Made by a program: the position numbers and the translations under genes
Shown here: positions 17,879-25,543 of the stretch, one piece after another
Layout of the letters: every line of letters begins with the position of its first letter
Position numbering within the stretch: position 1 is the first letter of the stretch
The notes under the pieces: generated by a model
The model's input: the letters and a program-made list of their open reading frames with translations, nothing else
Databases searched by the model: none
What the model was told of the DNA's origin: nothing
DNA from: Gammaproteobacteria bacterium
GTDB taxonomy: Bacteria > Pseudomonadota > Gammaproteobacteria > Steroidobacterales > Steroidobacteraceae
DNA: 41,801 bases
Assembly: GCA_016882265.1 (NCBI GenBank)
Contig: VGVB01000023.1
Span: 1-41,801, forward strand
Reading direction: 5' to 3'

Positions 17879-18726
17879 CGCATGCGCGCGGACTCACATT
17901 GATCGAGGTGCTGATCGCGCTGCTGCTGCTCGCACTGGTATGCGCGGCCTCGCTCGCCTTCGTCGCGCGCGGGCGCGCGGCCCATCGCGGCAGCGAAGCG
18001 GAGGCCCGACTCGAAGAAACGCTCGACGCTGCATTCGCGATTCTCGTCGACGAGATCCGCATGGCCGGCTACCTCGGCCTGGCTGCGCCCGGCAGTCCGG
18101 TCGCGGGAGCGACAGCACTGGGCGCTCCCGAGCCGTCCGATCTGCAGGTCAGCGGCGGCTGCGGTCCGTCATTGGCCCACGCTCTGGCCCGGCCGCTGGT
18201 CGTCGTCGATGGGCTCTTTGCCGCTGCACCGGAGACCGCGCTGTCATGCCGGCCGTCGCCGGAGGGTCGCGCGCAGGCGGGCGCCGACACGCTGATCGTG
18301 CGCCGCGCCAATGCGGAATCGACGACCGCGCAGGCAGGCCGACTGCAGCTTGAATCCACGCTGCGCTCCGCACGGCTGGTCGCGGATGGCGGCCGCCGGC
18401 TCGGCGCCGATGCCCGCCGGCACGACCTCGAGGTCGGCGTCTATTACGTCAGCGCCGATTCGACCGGGCAGCGCAACTGGCCGTCACTGCGGCGCAAGCG
18501 CCTGATCGGCGGCCTGCGTCCTGCGTTTCAGGACGAGGAACTGGTCAGCGGCATCGAGGACCTGCAGATCGAAGCACTTGCCGGCCCGGACGGCGGCCCG
18601 TCGCGGCGGCTGCGCCTGCGGCTCAGTGCGCGCAGTGACCTCGACGAAGCCGCCATTCCCGGCGGCCGGCGCCGGCGCACGGCGGAACGGGTGATCGCGC
18701 TGCGCAATGCGGAGATCATGCCGTGA
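17875..18726 (+). CDS. pilW: Type IV pilus minor pilin PilW
   Basis: 283-residue large minor pilin. The leader is MTHARG, followed by LTLIEVLIALLLLALV with Glu+5. The following segment AFAILVDEIRMAGYLGL is characteristic of PilW. Later blocks include ADTLIVRRANAES, VGVYYVSADST and ELVSGIEDLQIE, also family features. It starts at ATG 17875, overlapping the pilV stop (ATGA), and overlaps the pilX GTG start by 4 bp. It belongs to the priming complex at the pilus base and tip. Confidence 0.9.
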   Translation: MTHARGLTLIEVLIALLLLALVCAASLAFVARGRAAHRGSEAEARLEETLDAAFAILVDEIRMAGYLGLAAPGSPVAGATALGAPEPSDLQVSGGCGPSLAHALARPLVVVDGLFAAAPETALSCRPSPEGRAQAGADTLIVRRANAESTTAQAGRLQLESTLRSARLVADGGRRLGADARRHDLEVGVYYVSADSTGQRNWPSLRRKRLIGGLRPAFQDEELVSGIEDLQIEALAGPDGGPSRRLRLRLSARSDLDEAAIPGGRRRRTAERVIALRNAEIMP

Positions 18727-19157
18727 GACTTCATGCCCGCGGCGTCGCGCTCGGTATCGTGCTGGTGCTGCTGGCCGGCCTCGGTGCGCTCGCGCTCGCG
18801 GGCGCCGCGGCGGCAGCGACCGCGCTCGCGCTGGCCGGGCACCAGCAGGCAGCGCTGCTGGCCTTCGAGGCTGCGGAAGCCGGCATTGCCGCGTCGCTCG
18901 CGGAAGCTGCGCGCGAACCCGCACCGCGGGCGACGGGGCCGCTGCCGTGGCCTGATGAGGATGACGCGTTCGTGACTCTCGAAACCCGCACCGAGGCGGT
19001 CACCGGCGCCGGCGCGCTGGCCGAGGGCTACACGATCGGCGAGAACGCCGGCGGCTTCGCGTCGCGGCATTTCGTCGTGATCGCCGAGGGCAGTGCCGAT
19101 CGCGGCGCCCGCGTGCGACTCGAACAGGGCTTCTATGTCGTGGGGCCGGCGCGATGA
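18723..19157 (+). CDS. pilX: Type IV pilus minor pilin PilX
   Basis: 144 residues starting at GTG 18723 within the pilW stop (GTGA). The N-terminus (RLHARGVALGIVLVLLAGLG) is the variant prepilin motif of PilX, with no Glu+5, followed by an Ala-rich hydrophobic helix and FEAAEAGIAASLAE, typical of PilX. The C-terminal domain is short. It overlaps pilY1 by 4 bp. In known systems PilX connects PilY1 with the other minor pilins. Confidence 0.85.
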   Translation: MRLHARGVALGIVLVLLAGLGALALAGAAAAATALALAGHQQAALLAFEAAEAGIAASLAEAAREPAPRATGPLPWPDEDDAFVTLETRTEAVTGAGALAEGYTIGENAGGFASRHFVVIAEGSADRGARVRLEQGFYVVGPAR

Positions 19158-22100
19158 GCCCGCTGCCGCGCCTGCTGCTGTGGCTTGTCGCCGGCGCCTC
19201 GATCATCTGGCCGGCGGTTGCGGGCGGCGACGAGACCCTCGTGCTGCGCGCACCGTTGCCGGCGGGAACCCGGCCGCTGCTGGTCTTCGTCGTGGATGGA
19301 TCGGCGGCGCTCGGAACACCGGTCGCGACGCGCGCGGCTTATGACCCGAATATCGACTACGGCAGCCGGATCGCGACAGACGCCCGCTGCGATCCGGCGC
19401 GCGTGTACTGGCGGCGCGGGCCGGGCCCCGCGCCGGACTGTCAGCGCATGCCCGGACTCGACGCCAGTCCGGCAGCCACCGAATCCGGCCTGCACTGCGC
19501 GGCCGCAGGCGAGGCACTGGCTCGCCACGGGATCTTCGTCGCCGCACGCGTCGCGCAGTGGCAGGCCGGGCCCGACAGCGGTTACTGGGGCGCACCGGAT
19601 CAGCACAGCGCGAGTGCGCTCCGCTGCAGCGCCGACGGCGCGACCGACCTCGACTGGAATGCGCCGCCGCTCGGCGCTGCTCACGTCTTCTACAGCGGGA
19701 ACTTCCTGAACTGGCTGCAGGCGCCGGCCAGCGGCGCGGACGAACCGCTCGCGAACCTGCTGGCCGCCGCACTCGGCACGGCACTCGCCAGCACTGTCGA
19801 ACTCGACGCAGCCATCGTGCGGAGCGCGAGTGCCGCGCCGGACCATCCCGCACCCTATGTCGCTCTCGCTGGGACACCGGCAACGGAAGCCGCCGCGCGC
19901 GTCGCTTCGATCGTGACGGCCGACACTTCCTCGGGGTCGAGCTGGCTCGCCGCAGCGCTGCTCGAAACGGCGCAATGGCTGTCCGGCAGCACGGGCGGGA
20001 CGGCTGTCGACCCGCGCAGTGATCCCGCGGTGTTCGACGACCCCGCCTCCGGAGCCTACCGTTCGCCATTCGCGCCGGCCTGTCGCCCGGCCAGTATCGC
20101 CATACTGGCGGCCGGGACGCCCGCGCAGGATGCGGCCACCGTTGCGGCGGCCAACGCGTTGCCCGACTTCATCGCGCTGAGCGGCGGTTGTAACGAGGAC
20201 TGCCTGCCGGCGCTGTCGGCCTGGCTCGCCGAAACCGACCTGCTCGATGCGCTGCCGGGCCAGCAGCGCGCGCCGGTGAGCTGGCTCGCGCTGCCAGCAG
20301 TCGCGCCGGCACTCGCTGCAGCCGCCGCGGCAACCGGCGATGCAGTGCACTTTCTCGACGATCCGCTCGCACTCGTCAACGTCGTCGCGCGCGCCCTGCA
20401 GCACGACGCCGCCGTGCCGGCCGGCCCGCAGCTTTCCGCGGCCGGGTTCGTACCGACCGCCGCGGCCGGAGAAACACGGGTGGTCGTACAGGGCCTGTCG
20501 CAGCCGCGGCTCCGCGAGCGCTGGCCCGGCAACGTGTTCGCCTGGGAACTCGATTGGGTCGCGGCAACGACGGCCGGCCCCACGCTGCTCGACCGGGACG
20601 GCGGTGCGGCACTCGACCCGGAAAGCGGGTTGCCGCACAGTGACTCGCGCAGCCTGTGGAGTGACGGCGATGATGCCGACCTGCTCGCGGGTGGCGCGGC
20701 GGCGCGGCTGCCACCCGCTGGTGAACGCCGGCTCTTCAGCAATCTGACGGCGGCGTCGCTGACCGACGCAGGCAATCAGCTTCGCGCCGATAACCCGCGT
20801 ATTGACCGGAACCTGCTCGGCCTCGGCCGGCACGATCCGGAATCACCGGCAGACCTTGTCGACTGGCTGCGCGCGGAGCGCGGTCTCGGCGATCCCGGTC
20901 CGGGCGCGCCGATCGTGCTGCGGCTCGCCGATAACGACGGACTCGCACTCGTCGCGACGCAGGACGGCCTGCTGCATGCGCTCGATCTCGCCAGCGGCAC
21001 CGAGCGCTGGGCGTTCCTGCCGCGCGAGCTGCTGCCGCGGCTTGCGGATCTGCACCGCGATGAACCGGCGGCGCTGCGCAGCCACGGCCTCGACGGAACG
21101 CTGGTGCTGCACGAGCAGGATCCCAACGGTGATCAGCGGATCGACGCCGCGGCCGGCGAACACCGCTGGCTCGTCTTCGGCCTCGGCCGCGGCGGCCCGA
21201 CCTACTACGCGCTCGATCTGGCCGATCCGGACGAGCCGCAGTTGCTGTGGACCTTCGCTCCGTCCGCAGCCGGGACCGAAAGCCGGGCCGAGCCACTCGT
21301 CGCACGCCTCGCTGTCGCCGACCGCACGCAGAATGCCGGCCGGTGGATCGTGCTGCTGGCGGGCGGCTATGACCGCCGCTTCAACCTGCCCGTCGTCACG
21401 CCAGCGGGTGCCGGCAACAGGCTGTCGCTGCTCGACGCGATCACCGGGCAGTTGCTGTGGCAGGCCGGTGCCGGGTCCGATACCGACGCACAGCTCCGGC
21501 TCGAGGACTTCAGCTCGAGCCTCGCCGCCGCTCCGCGCGTACTCGACCTCGACGGCGATGGCTACCTCGATCGACTGTATCAGGTCGATGTCACCGGCTC
21601 ACTGTGGCGCTTTGATTTTCACAGCGGCGCGGCCGCTGTCGATCTCGCCACGGCCCGGCGGATCGCGATTCTTGGCGCCGGCGGGCAGCGTTTCTTCGCG
21701 ACGCCGGACGCGGCACTGGCACGCATCGACGGCGAGTTGCGGCTCACGCTCGCGCTCGGCTCCGGATCGCTCGCGCGCCCGCGCGACACCCGCGTGACTG
21801 ACACTTTGTACGTGCTGTTCGACGGCGCATCGGCCGACGACTCCCGGGTCCTCACCGAGTCCGATCTGCACGACGCCGGAGGTGGCACAGCGCTGCCGGC
21901 CGGTGCCCCGGGCTGGCTGCGGCGCTTCGAGCAGCCGGGCGAAAAGGTCATCGGCCCGCCGCTGACCTTCGACCGCATGCTGTGGGTCCAGACCTACCAG
22001 CCGCTGCCATTCAGCGCCGCCGCCCCCTGCGGCCCGCCGCCTGCGATCCGCAGACTCCATGCCTTCGACGTCGCGACCGCGCAGCCGGCTACCCGTGTGG

Positions 22101-22297
22101 CCTGGCAGGCCCCCGACCCGCTCGAACTGACGGCTCCGGGCCTGCCGCCCGCCTTGCGCTTCGGCCAGTGGCGGCAGGCCGGCGGCCCGGCGCGGTTCTT
22201 CGCCAGCGCCGGCGCGCGCTCCTTCGACACCGGCACGGCCGGCATTCCGGTACGCACCTCATGGCGCCGCCTGCGACCCGCCGCGGCTTCACGCTGA
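19154..22297 (+). CDS. pilY1: Type IV pilus tip adhesin / biogenesis factor PilY1
   Basis: 1047-residue protein with a Sec signal peptide (cleaved near residue 24). PilY1 hallmarks are present: FYSGNFLNWLQ in the N-terminal half, NPRIDRNLLGL, and a C-terminal beta-propeller with VATQDGLLHALDLASGTERW. A Ca-binding EF-like loop DLDGDGYLD lies at residues 798-806, before VDVTGSLWRFDF. Calcium binding there controls retraction in known PilY1 proteins. The N-terminal strand FVVDGSAALG (Asp48, Ser50) stands where the vWA MIDAS DxSxS would be, but the second Ser is Ala, so metal-dependent adhesion may be lost. It overlaps pilX by 4 bp and the pilE start by 37 bp. Confidence 0.93.
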   Translation: MSPLPRLLLWLVAGASIIWPAVAGGDETLVLRAPLPAGTRPLLVFVVDGSAALGTPVATRAAYDPNIDYGSRIATDARCDPARVYWRRGPGPAPDCQRMPGLDASPAATESGLHCAAAGEALARHGIFVAARVAQWQAGPDSGYWGAPDQHSASALRCSADGATDLDWNAPPLGAAHVFYSGNFLNWLQAPASGADEPLANLLAAALGTALASTVELDAAIVRSASAAPDHPAPYVALAGTPATEAAARVASIVTADTSSGSSWLAAALLETAQWLSGSTGGTAVDPRSDPAVFDDPASGAYRSPFAPACRPASIAILAAGTPAQDAATVAAANALPDFIALSGGCNEDCLPALSAWLAETDLLDALPGQQRAPVSWLALPAVAPALAAAAAATGDAVHFLDDPLALVNVVARALQHDAAVPAGPQLSAAGFVPTAAAGETRVVVQGLSQPRLRERWPGNVFAWELDWVAATTAGPTLLDRDGGAALDPESGLPHSDSRSLWSDGDDADLLAGGAAARLPPAGERRLFSNLTAASLTDAGNQLRADNPRIDRNLLGLGRHDPESPADLVDWLRAERGLGDPGPGAPIVLRLADNDGLALVATQDGLLHALDLASGTERWAFLPRELLPRLADLHRDEPAALRSHGLDGTLVLHEQDPNGDQRIDAAAGEHRWLVFGLGRGGPTYYALDLADPDEPQLLWTFAPSAAGTESRAEPLVARLAVADRTQNAGRWIVLLAGGYDRRFNLPVVTPAGAGNRLSLLDAITGQLLWQAGAGSDTDAQLRLEDFSSSLAAAPRVLDLDGDGYLDRLYQVDVTGSLWRFDFHSGAAAVDLATARRIAILGAGGQRFFATPDAALARIDGELRLTLALGSGSLARPRDTRVTDTLYVLFDGASADDSRVLTESDLHDAGGGTALPAGAPGWLRRFEQPGEKVIGPPLTFDRMLWVQTYQPLPFSAAAPCGPPPAIRRLHAFDVATAQPATRVAWQAPDPLELTAPGLPPALRFGQWRQAGGPARFFASAGARSFDTGTAGIPVRTSWRRLRPAAASR

Positions 22298-22419
22298 TCG
22301 AACTGCTGATCGCGCTCCTCATCGTCGCGATCACGACCTCGGTCGCGGCCGCATCCTACCGCGGCCACCTGCGCCGCGCGGCACGCGTCGAAGCCGTGCA
22401 GGCGCTGCTCGTGATCGCC

Positions 22420-22428
22420 GCCGAGCAG
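22420..22428 (+). repeat. Target-site duplication, left copy (9 bp)
   Basis: GCCGAGCAG, directly left of the element. It encodes Ala-Glu-Gln of PilE in frame and is identical to the right copy at 25253-25261. Confidence 0.92.
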
Positions 22429-22452
22429 CAAGCCACTTAGTTAATCTGTTGA
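22429..22452 (+). repeat. Left terminal inverted repeat (24 bp)
   Basis: Begins CAAGCCACTTAG and ends TTAATCTGTTGA. It pairs with 25229-25252 at 23 of 24 positions. In the forward direction its TAG stops the PilE frame; in the reverse direction its TAA ends the truncated MFS frame. Confidence 0.93.
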
Positions 22453-22694
22453 TTTAGTCTAGGGAACAGGCGCCCCACGGGCACCCCCATGACGGCATAC
22501 AGCAAGCCAAAGGCCAGGCCGCTGAGCAAGCCCATCTGGGTGTCGCTGGCACCGAAATCGCGCTTGATCGGTTCGATCAACACCGCGATGACCTGCCGAT
22601 CAATGAAGGAGAAGATGTACACCAGGGCCAGCAAGAGCAAGCTCAGGTGCGTGCGCCAAGTGACCGACGGGGATGGGGCAGTGTTAGGGTTCAT
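22437..22694 (-). pseudogene. MFS transporter, N-terminal fragment cut by the left end of the cassette
   Basis: 85 residues from ATG 22694. After a hydrophilic start, LLLLALVYIFSFIDRQVIAVLI forms the first membrane helix. Next comes FGASDTQMGLLSGLAFGLLY and AVMGVPVGRL, the classic motif-A region of sugar-phosphate/aromatic-acid type MFS permeases. After GRL the frame reads FPRLNQQIN and stops inside the inverted repeat, so the remaining roughly 10 helices are missing. It is divergent from the aldehyde dehydrogenase, as in catabolic clusters where the permease imports the substrate. The fragment is unlikely to function. Confidence 0.85.
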
Positions 22695-22722
22695 GCCCCA
22701 TCTTCCCCACCATTGATCACCG

Positions 22723-22748
22723 GGCCATCGTCTTTTCGGACGATGGCC
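22723..22748. promoter_or_regulatory. Perfect 10-bp inverted repeat between divergent MFS and dehydrogenase genes
   Basis: GGCCATCGTC and GACGATGGCC are separated by the 6-base loop TTTTCG, midway between ATG 22694 (minus) and ATG 22791 (plus). Since both genes start away from it, it is better explained as an operator or leader hairpin than as a terminator. No regulator gene is present within the cassette. Confidence 0.5.
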
Positions 22749-22790
22749 GCGCACGCAGCACCGGGTTAAGGTGCCTTCTTCCTTCATCCC

Positions 22791-24236
22791 ATGCACGACC
22801 CTAGGATATTCCCTATGCCAGCAGACATTTTGCGCACGCACTTGGATCCCAAACAGCGCGCCTTCCGCGCCGAAGGCGTGGTCAGCGCCACCGTTCGCCA
22901 GCAACGCCTGCAAAGCGTGATCGACATGCTGGTGCAGCACAGCGACGAGTTGTGCCAGGCCATGGGCGAGGACTTTGGCGGACGCCCTGCGGTGTTTTCC
23001 TTGGCCAATGACATTGTGGGGTCGCTGGGCTCGCTCAAGCATGCCCGCGACCACCTGAGCGGCTGGATGGCCGACGAGGCACGGCCCGCGTTCCCGCCCT
23101 TCGACGCCTTTGGCTCGACCGCCTGGGTGCGTTTTCAGCCCAAGGGGGTGGTGGGCATCATCGGCACCTGGAATGCGCCGCTGTTCACCTTGCTCTCGCC
23201 CCTGGCCAGCGTGCTGGCGGCGGGCAACCGCGCCGTGCTCAAGCCATCGGAGGTGGCTCCCCGCACAGCAGACACCTTGCTGCGGGCCGCACAGGCCTGC
23301 CTCGATCCCGAGGTCGTCAGCGTGATCACCGGCGATGTGGCCCTGGCCGACCAATTCACGCAGTTGCCCTGGAACCATCTTGTTTTCACGGGCGCCACGG
23401 CTGTGGGCAAGAAAGTCATGGCCGCTGCGGCCCAGCATTTGGTGCCGGTCACGCTGGAACTCGGTGGCAAATCGCCGGTGCTGATCGGCCGCAGTGCCGA
23501 CATCCGCAACGCGGCCGAGCGCATCGCCGTGGGCAAGAGCCTGAACTCGGGCCAGTTGTGCGTCGCACCCGACACCGTATGGGTCCACGCTTCGCAACTC
23601 CACGCCCTGATCAGCGCCCTGCAGGAATACTACGCAGGCCTGTATCCCGCGCTCGAAAGCAATCCTGACGTGACGCCCGTCATCAACGAACGCCATTTCG
23701 CCCGCGTGGAGTCTTACGTCGCCGATGCCGGCGCGCGCGGTGCACGCGTGGTGATGGCCGGTGATTGGCCAAGCAGCGCGGGGGCCGCCAGCCGTCGCAT
23801 GCCCCTGCGCCTGGTCATCAACCCGGACGAGCAAAGCGACATTGCTCAGCAGGAAATTTTCGGGCCGGCCATGGTGGTGCGCACTTACGAGGACATCACC
23901 CAGGCCGTGGCCTCGATCAATGCCGGCGAACGCCCACTGGCGCTGTATCACTTCGGCAACGATCTGCAAGAGCGCGACTGGGTGCTGGACCACACCCTCT
24001 CCGGGGGGGTGTCGATCAACGACGTCACCATGCACCCGGCGCTGCACGATGCCCCTTTTGGCGGCGTCGGCGCATCCGGCATGGGCCATTACCACGGCCG
24101 CGAAGGCTTTCTGGAGTTCAGCCATATGCGCACGGTCTACAGCGCCGGCCAGCATGACCCCCGCCGGGAATGGGGCATGCTGCCGCCCTACACCACGGCT
24201 TTTGAGCAGATGATCCGTTCGGCCATCACGCCCTGA
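22791..24236 (+). CDS. Aldehyde dehydrogenase, coniferyl-aldehyde dehydrogenase-like
   Basis: 481-residue NAD(P)-dependent aldehyde dehydrogenase, complete. Features are PKGVVGIIGTWNAP, AGNRAVLKPSEVAPRTA, FTGATAVGKKVM, the general base Glu223 in VTLELGGKSPVL, and the catalytic Cys257 in NSGQLCVAPD. DAPFGGVGASGMGHYHG and the C-terminal layout match the group of coniferyl-aldehyde and medium-chain aldehyde dehydrogenases rather than betaine or succinic types. It would oxidise an aromatic or aliphatic aldehyde to the acid. ATG 22791 and the in-frame ATG 22815 are both possible starts. It is passenger gene 1 of the cassette; the SDR starts 26 bp downstream. G+C and codon use differ from the host. 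Confidence 0.9.
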   Translation: MHDPRIFPMPADILRTHLDPKQRAFRAEGVVSATVRQQRLQSVIDMLVQHSDELCQAMGEDFGGRPAVFSLANDIVGSLGSLKHARDHLSGWMADEARPAFPPFDAFGSTAWVRFQPKGVVGIIGTWNAPLFTLLSPLASVLAAGNRAVLKPSEVAPRTADTLLRAAQACLDPEVVSVITGDVALADQFTQLPWNHLVFTGATAVGKKVMAAAAQHLVPVTLELGGKSPVLIGRSADIRNAAERIAVGKSLNSGQLCVAPDTVWVHASQLHALISALQEYYAGLYPALESNPDVTPVINERHFARVESYVADAGARGARVVMAGDWPSSAGAASRRMPLRLVINPDEQSDIAQQEIFGPAMVVRTYEDITQAVASINAGERPLALYHFGNDLQERDWVLDHTLSGGVSINDVTMHPALHDAPFGGVGASGMGHYHGREGFLEFSHMRTVYSAGQHDPRREWGMLPPYTTAFEQMIRSAITP

Positions 24237-24262
24237 ACCCTCACCGCACACGGACTGCTGGC

Positions 24263-25033
24263 ATGACCTTCCTGGATGCTCTTTTTGGCTTGCACGGCCA
24301 AACGGCCGTGGTCACCGGTGCGGGCAAAGGCATTGGCAAAGCCTGTGCCCTGGCATTGGCCCAGGCTGGCGCCGATGTGACCCTGGTGGCGCGCACCGAA
24401 AGCGACCTGCTGCGGGTGGCCGATGAGATTCGGGCCCTGGGCCGGCGCGCGATCACCGTGGCGGGCGACATCAGCGATGAAGCCATCATGGACCGCGTGA
24501 TCGCGCGCACCACCGAGGAATGGGGGCGGCTGAACATTTTGGTCAACAACGTTGGCGGCTCTGGGCCCAACCACCCGCTCAAAACCAGCAGCGAACAGCT
24601 CAACGCGACCCTGATCTGGAACGTCACCCCTGCCTTTTTGATGATCCAGAAAGCGGCGCCCGCGATGCGCGCGAGCGGTTCAGGCGCGGTCATCAACATA
24701 TCGTCTGTCGCTGCGCGTTATGCCCAAAAGCATTTCAGCGCCTATGGCGCCGCCAAGGCCGCGCTCAACCAGCTGACGCGCAACCTGGCCCAGGATCTGG
24801 GCCCCGACATCCGGATCAATGCCATCGAGCCTGGAACGATCATGACCGATGCTTTGTTGCCGTTTCTGACGGATGAGCGCAAGGAAAGAATGCTCAAAAC
24901 CACCCCGCTGGCCCGCCTGGGCCAACCCGAAGACATTGCAGCGGCGGTGGTGTACTTGGCTTCGGCTGCCAGCAGCTGGGTCACCGGCAAAATCATCGGC
25001 GTCGATGGCGGGGTTGAATCGCCCAATTTTTAA
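24263..25033 (+). CDS. Short-chain dehydrogenase/reductase (SDR)
   Basis: 256-residue classical SDR, complete. It has the cofactor-binding VVTGAGKGIGKACA (TGxxxGIG), LVARTESDLL after beta2, NILVNNVGG (an NNVG version of NNAG), INISSV with the catalytic Ser, Tyr161 and Lys165 in SAYGAAKAAL, and the IEPGTIMTDA and GVDGG ends. Arg after beta2 suggests NADP(H), tentatively. It would oxidise a hydroxy group or reduce a ketone. Paired with the aldehyde dehydrogenase it could convert an alcohol via aldehyde to acid, but no substrate is known. It is passenger gene 2 of the cassette, probably co-transcribed with gene 1. Confidence 0.9.
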   Translation: MTFLDALFGLHGQTAVVTGAGKGIGKACALALAQAGADVTLVARTESDLLRVADEIRALGRRAITVAGDISDEAIMDRVIARTTEEWGRLNILVNNVGGSGPNHPLKTSSEQLNATLIWNVTPAFLMIQKAAPAMRASGSGAVINISSVAARYAQKHFSAYGAAKAALNQLTRNLAQDLGPDIRINAIEPGTIMTDALLPFLTDERKERMLKTTPLARLGQPEDIAAAVVYLASAASSWVTGKIIGVDGGVESPNF

Positions 25034-25069
25034 CTGGGGCCCACTCGCGGATGCGGTCCGCTGCACCCG

Positions 25070-25228
25070 TCAGCAGCGGGGGCTGGCGTCTCGGCAGATG
25101 GCGGCCACGAGGCGTCCCACAAAGGGGTTGTCCGAGACGGTTTGTTTCATGCACACCGCCAGATGCCGCTGCGCCCAATGTTCGTCGAGTTGCAGCACCG
25201 CCTTATCCAGCTTGGCCTTCGCTATTCT
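25070..25228 (-). pseudogene. Truncated ORF at the right end of the cassette, unrecognised
   Basis: A 52-residue open frame enters from the right inverted repeat with no start codon and ends at TGA 25072-25070. It reads AKLDKAVLQLDEHWAQRH, then TVSDNPFVGRLVAAICRD, and looks like the C-terminal helical end of a cytoplasmic protein, perhaps a regulator. Upstream coding sequence was lost at the cassette boundary. It is convergent with the SDR (36 bp apart). Confidence 0.5.
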
Positions 25229-25252
25229 TCAACAGATTAACTAAGCGGCTTG
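25229..25252 (-). repeat. Right terminal inverted repeat (24 bp)
   Basis: Reverse complement of the left repeat with a single difference (G instead of A at position 7). The similarity does not extend inward past 24 bp. Confidence 0.93.
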
Positions 25253-25261
25253 GCCGAGCAG
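25253..25261 (+). repeat. Target-site duplication, right copy (9 bp)
   Basis: GCCGAGCAG immediately right of the element. Joining it to the left pilE part restores the frame across the site. Confidence 0.92.
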
Positions 25262-25543
25262 GAGCGTTTTCACCTGGCCTATCGCAGCTACAGCGATCGC
25301 CTCGACGCACGGCCCGGCGACGATCCGCCCGGTTTGCTGGTGCCATCGCTGACCCCGCACGGCCAGTATCAGCTCGCGATCGAGCAGGCGGATGCCGCGG
25401 ACTTCCGTGCGGTGGCGACTGCGCGTGGTCCGGCGGGCAGTGCCGGTGATCCGCTGTGCCAGCAGCTTTCGCTCGATGCCACCGGCCGGCGCGAGGCCCG
25501 CGACGCAGCGGGACAGGATACGACCGCGCGCTGCTGGTAGCGC

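Larger units (their letters stand above)
22429..25252. mobile_element. Transposase-less cassette with IS-like ends (mobile insertion cassette type), 2,824 bp
   Basis: The element is bounded by 24-bp inverted repeats differing at one base (position 7, A or G), which begin CAAGCC and end CTGTTGA. Identical 9-bp duplications (GCCGAGCAG) lie immediately outside, at 22420-22428 and 25253-25261. Contents are fully accounted for: a truncated MFS gene, a divergent intergenic hairpin, an aldehyde dehydrogenase, an SDR and a truncated ORF. No transposase or resolvase frame exists between the repeats. G+C is visibly lower and codon use differs from the host, closer to Burkholderiales such as Comamonadaceae (impression, not measured). 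The insertion is likely recent given the exact duplication. A 9-bp duplication fits several IS families; the family is not identified. Confidence 0.9.
22261..25540 (+). pseudogene. pilE: pilE-type minor pilin gene split by a transposable cassette
   Basis: The 5' part (22261-22440) encodes 59 residues: leader MAPPATRRG, then FTLIELLIALLIVAITTSVA with Glu+5, to VIAAEQ, and then three residues and a TAG contributed by the element end. The 3' part resumes at 25253/25262 with EQERFHLAYRSYSDRL and runs to TAG 25538-25540, ending in a pair of cysteines typical of the pilin disulphide region (PLCQQ and ARCW). Removing 22429-25261 (element plus one 9-bp duplication) gives a continuous 148-residue PilE-like protein with VIAAEQERFHLAYRSYS. 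The gene therefore was intact before insertion. The truncated product keeps the full signal and transmembrane helix but no globular domain. The restored gene would stop 3 bp from the convergent ispH stop. Confidence 0.92.

Noticed and set aside
22437..24251. Long minus-strand frame across the aldehyde dehydrogenase
   Set aside because: Only its last 85 codons (the MFS fragment from 22694) look like protein; the rest is antisense to the dehydrogenase.
22429..25252. Composite transposon with two IS copies
   Set aside because: Only 24 bp repeats are present at the ends and no transposase, so no full IS copy flanks the cargo.
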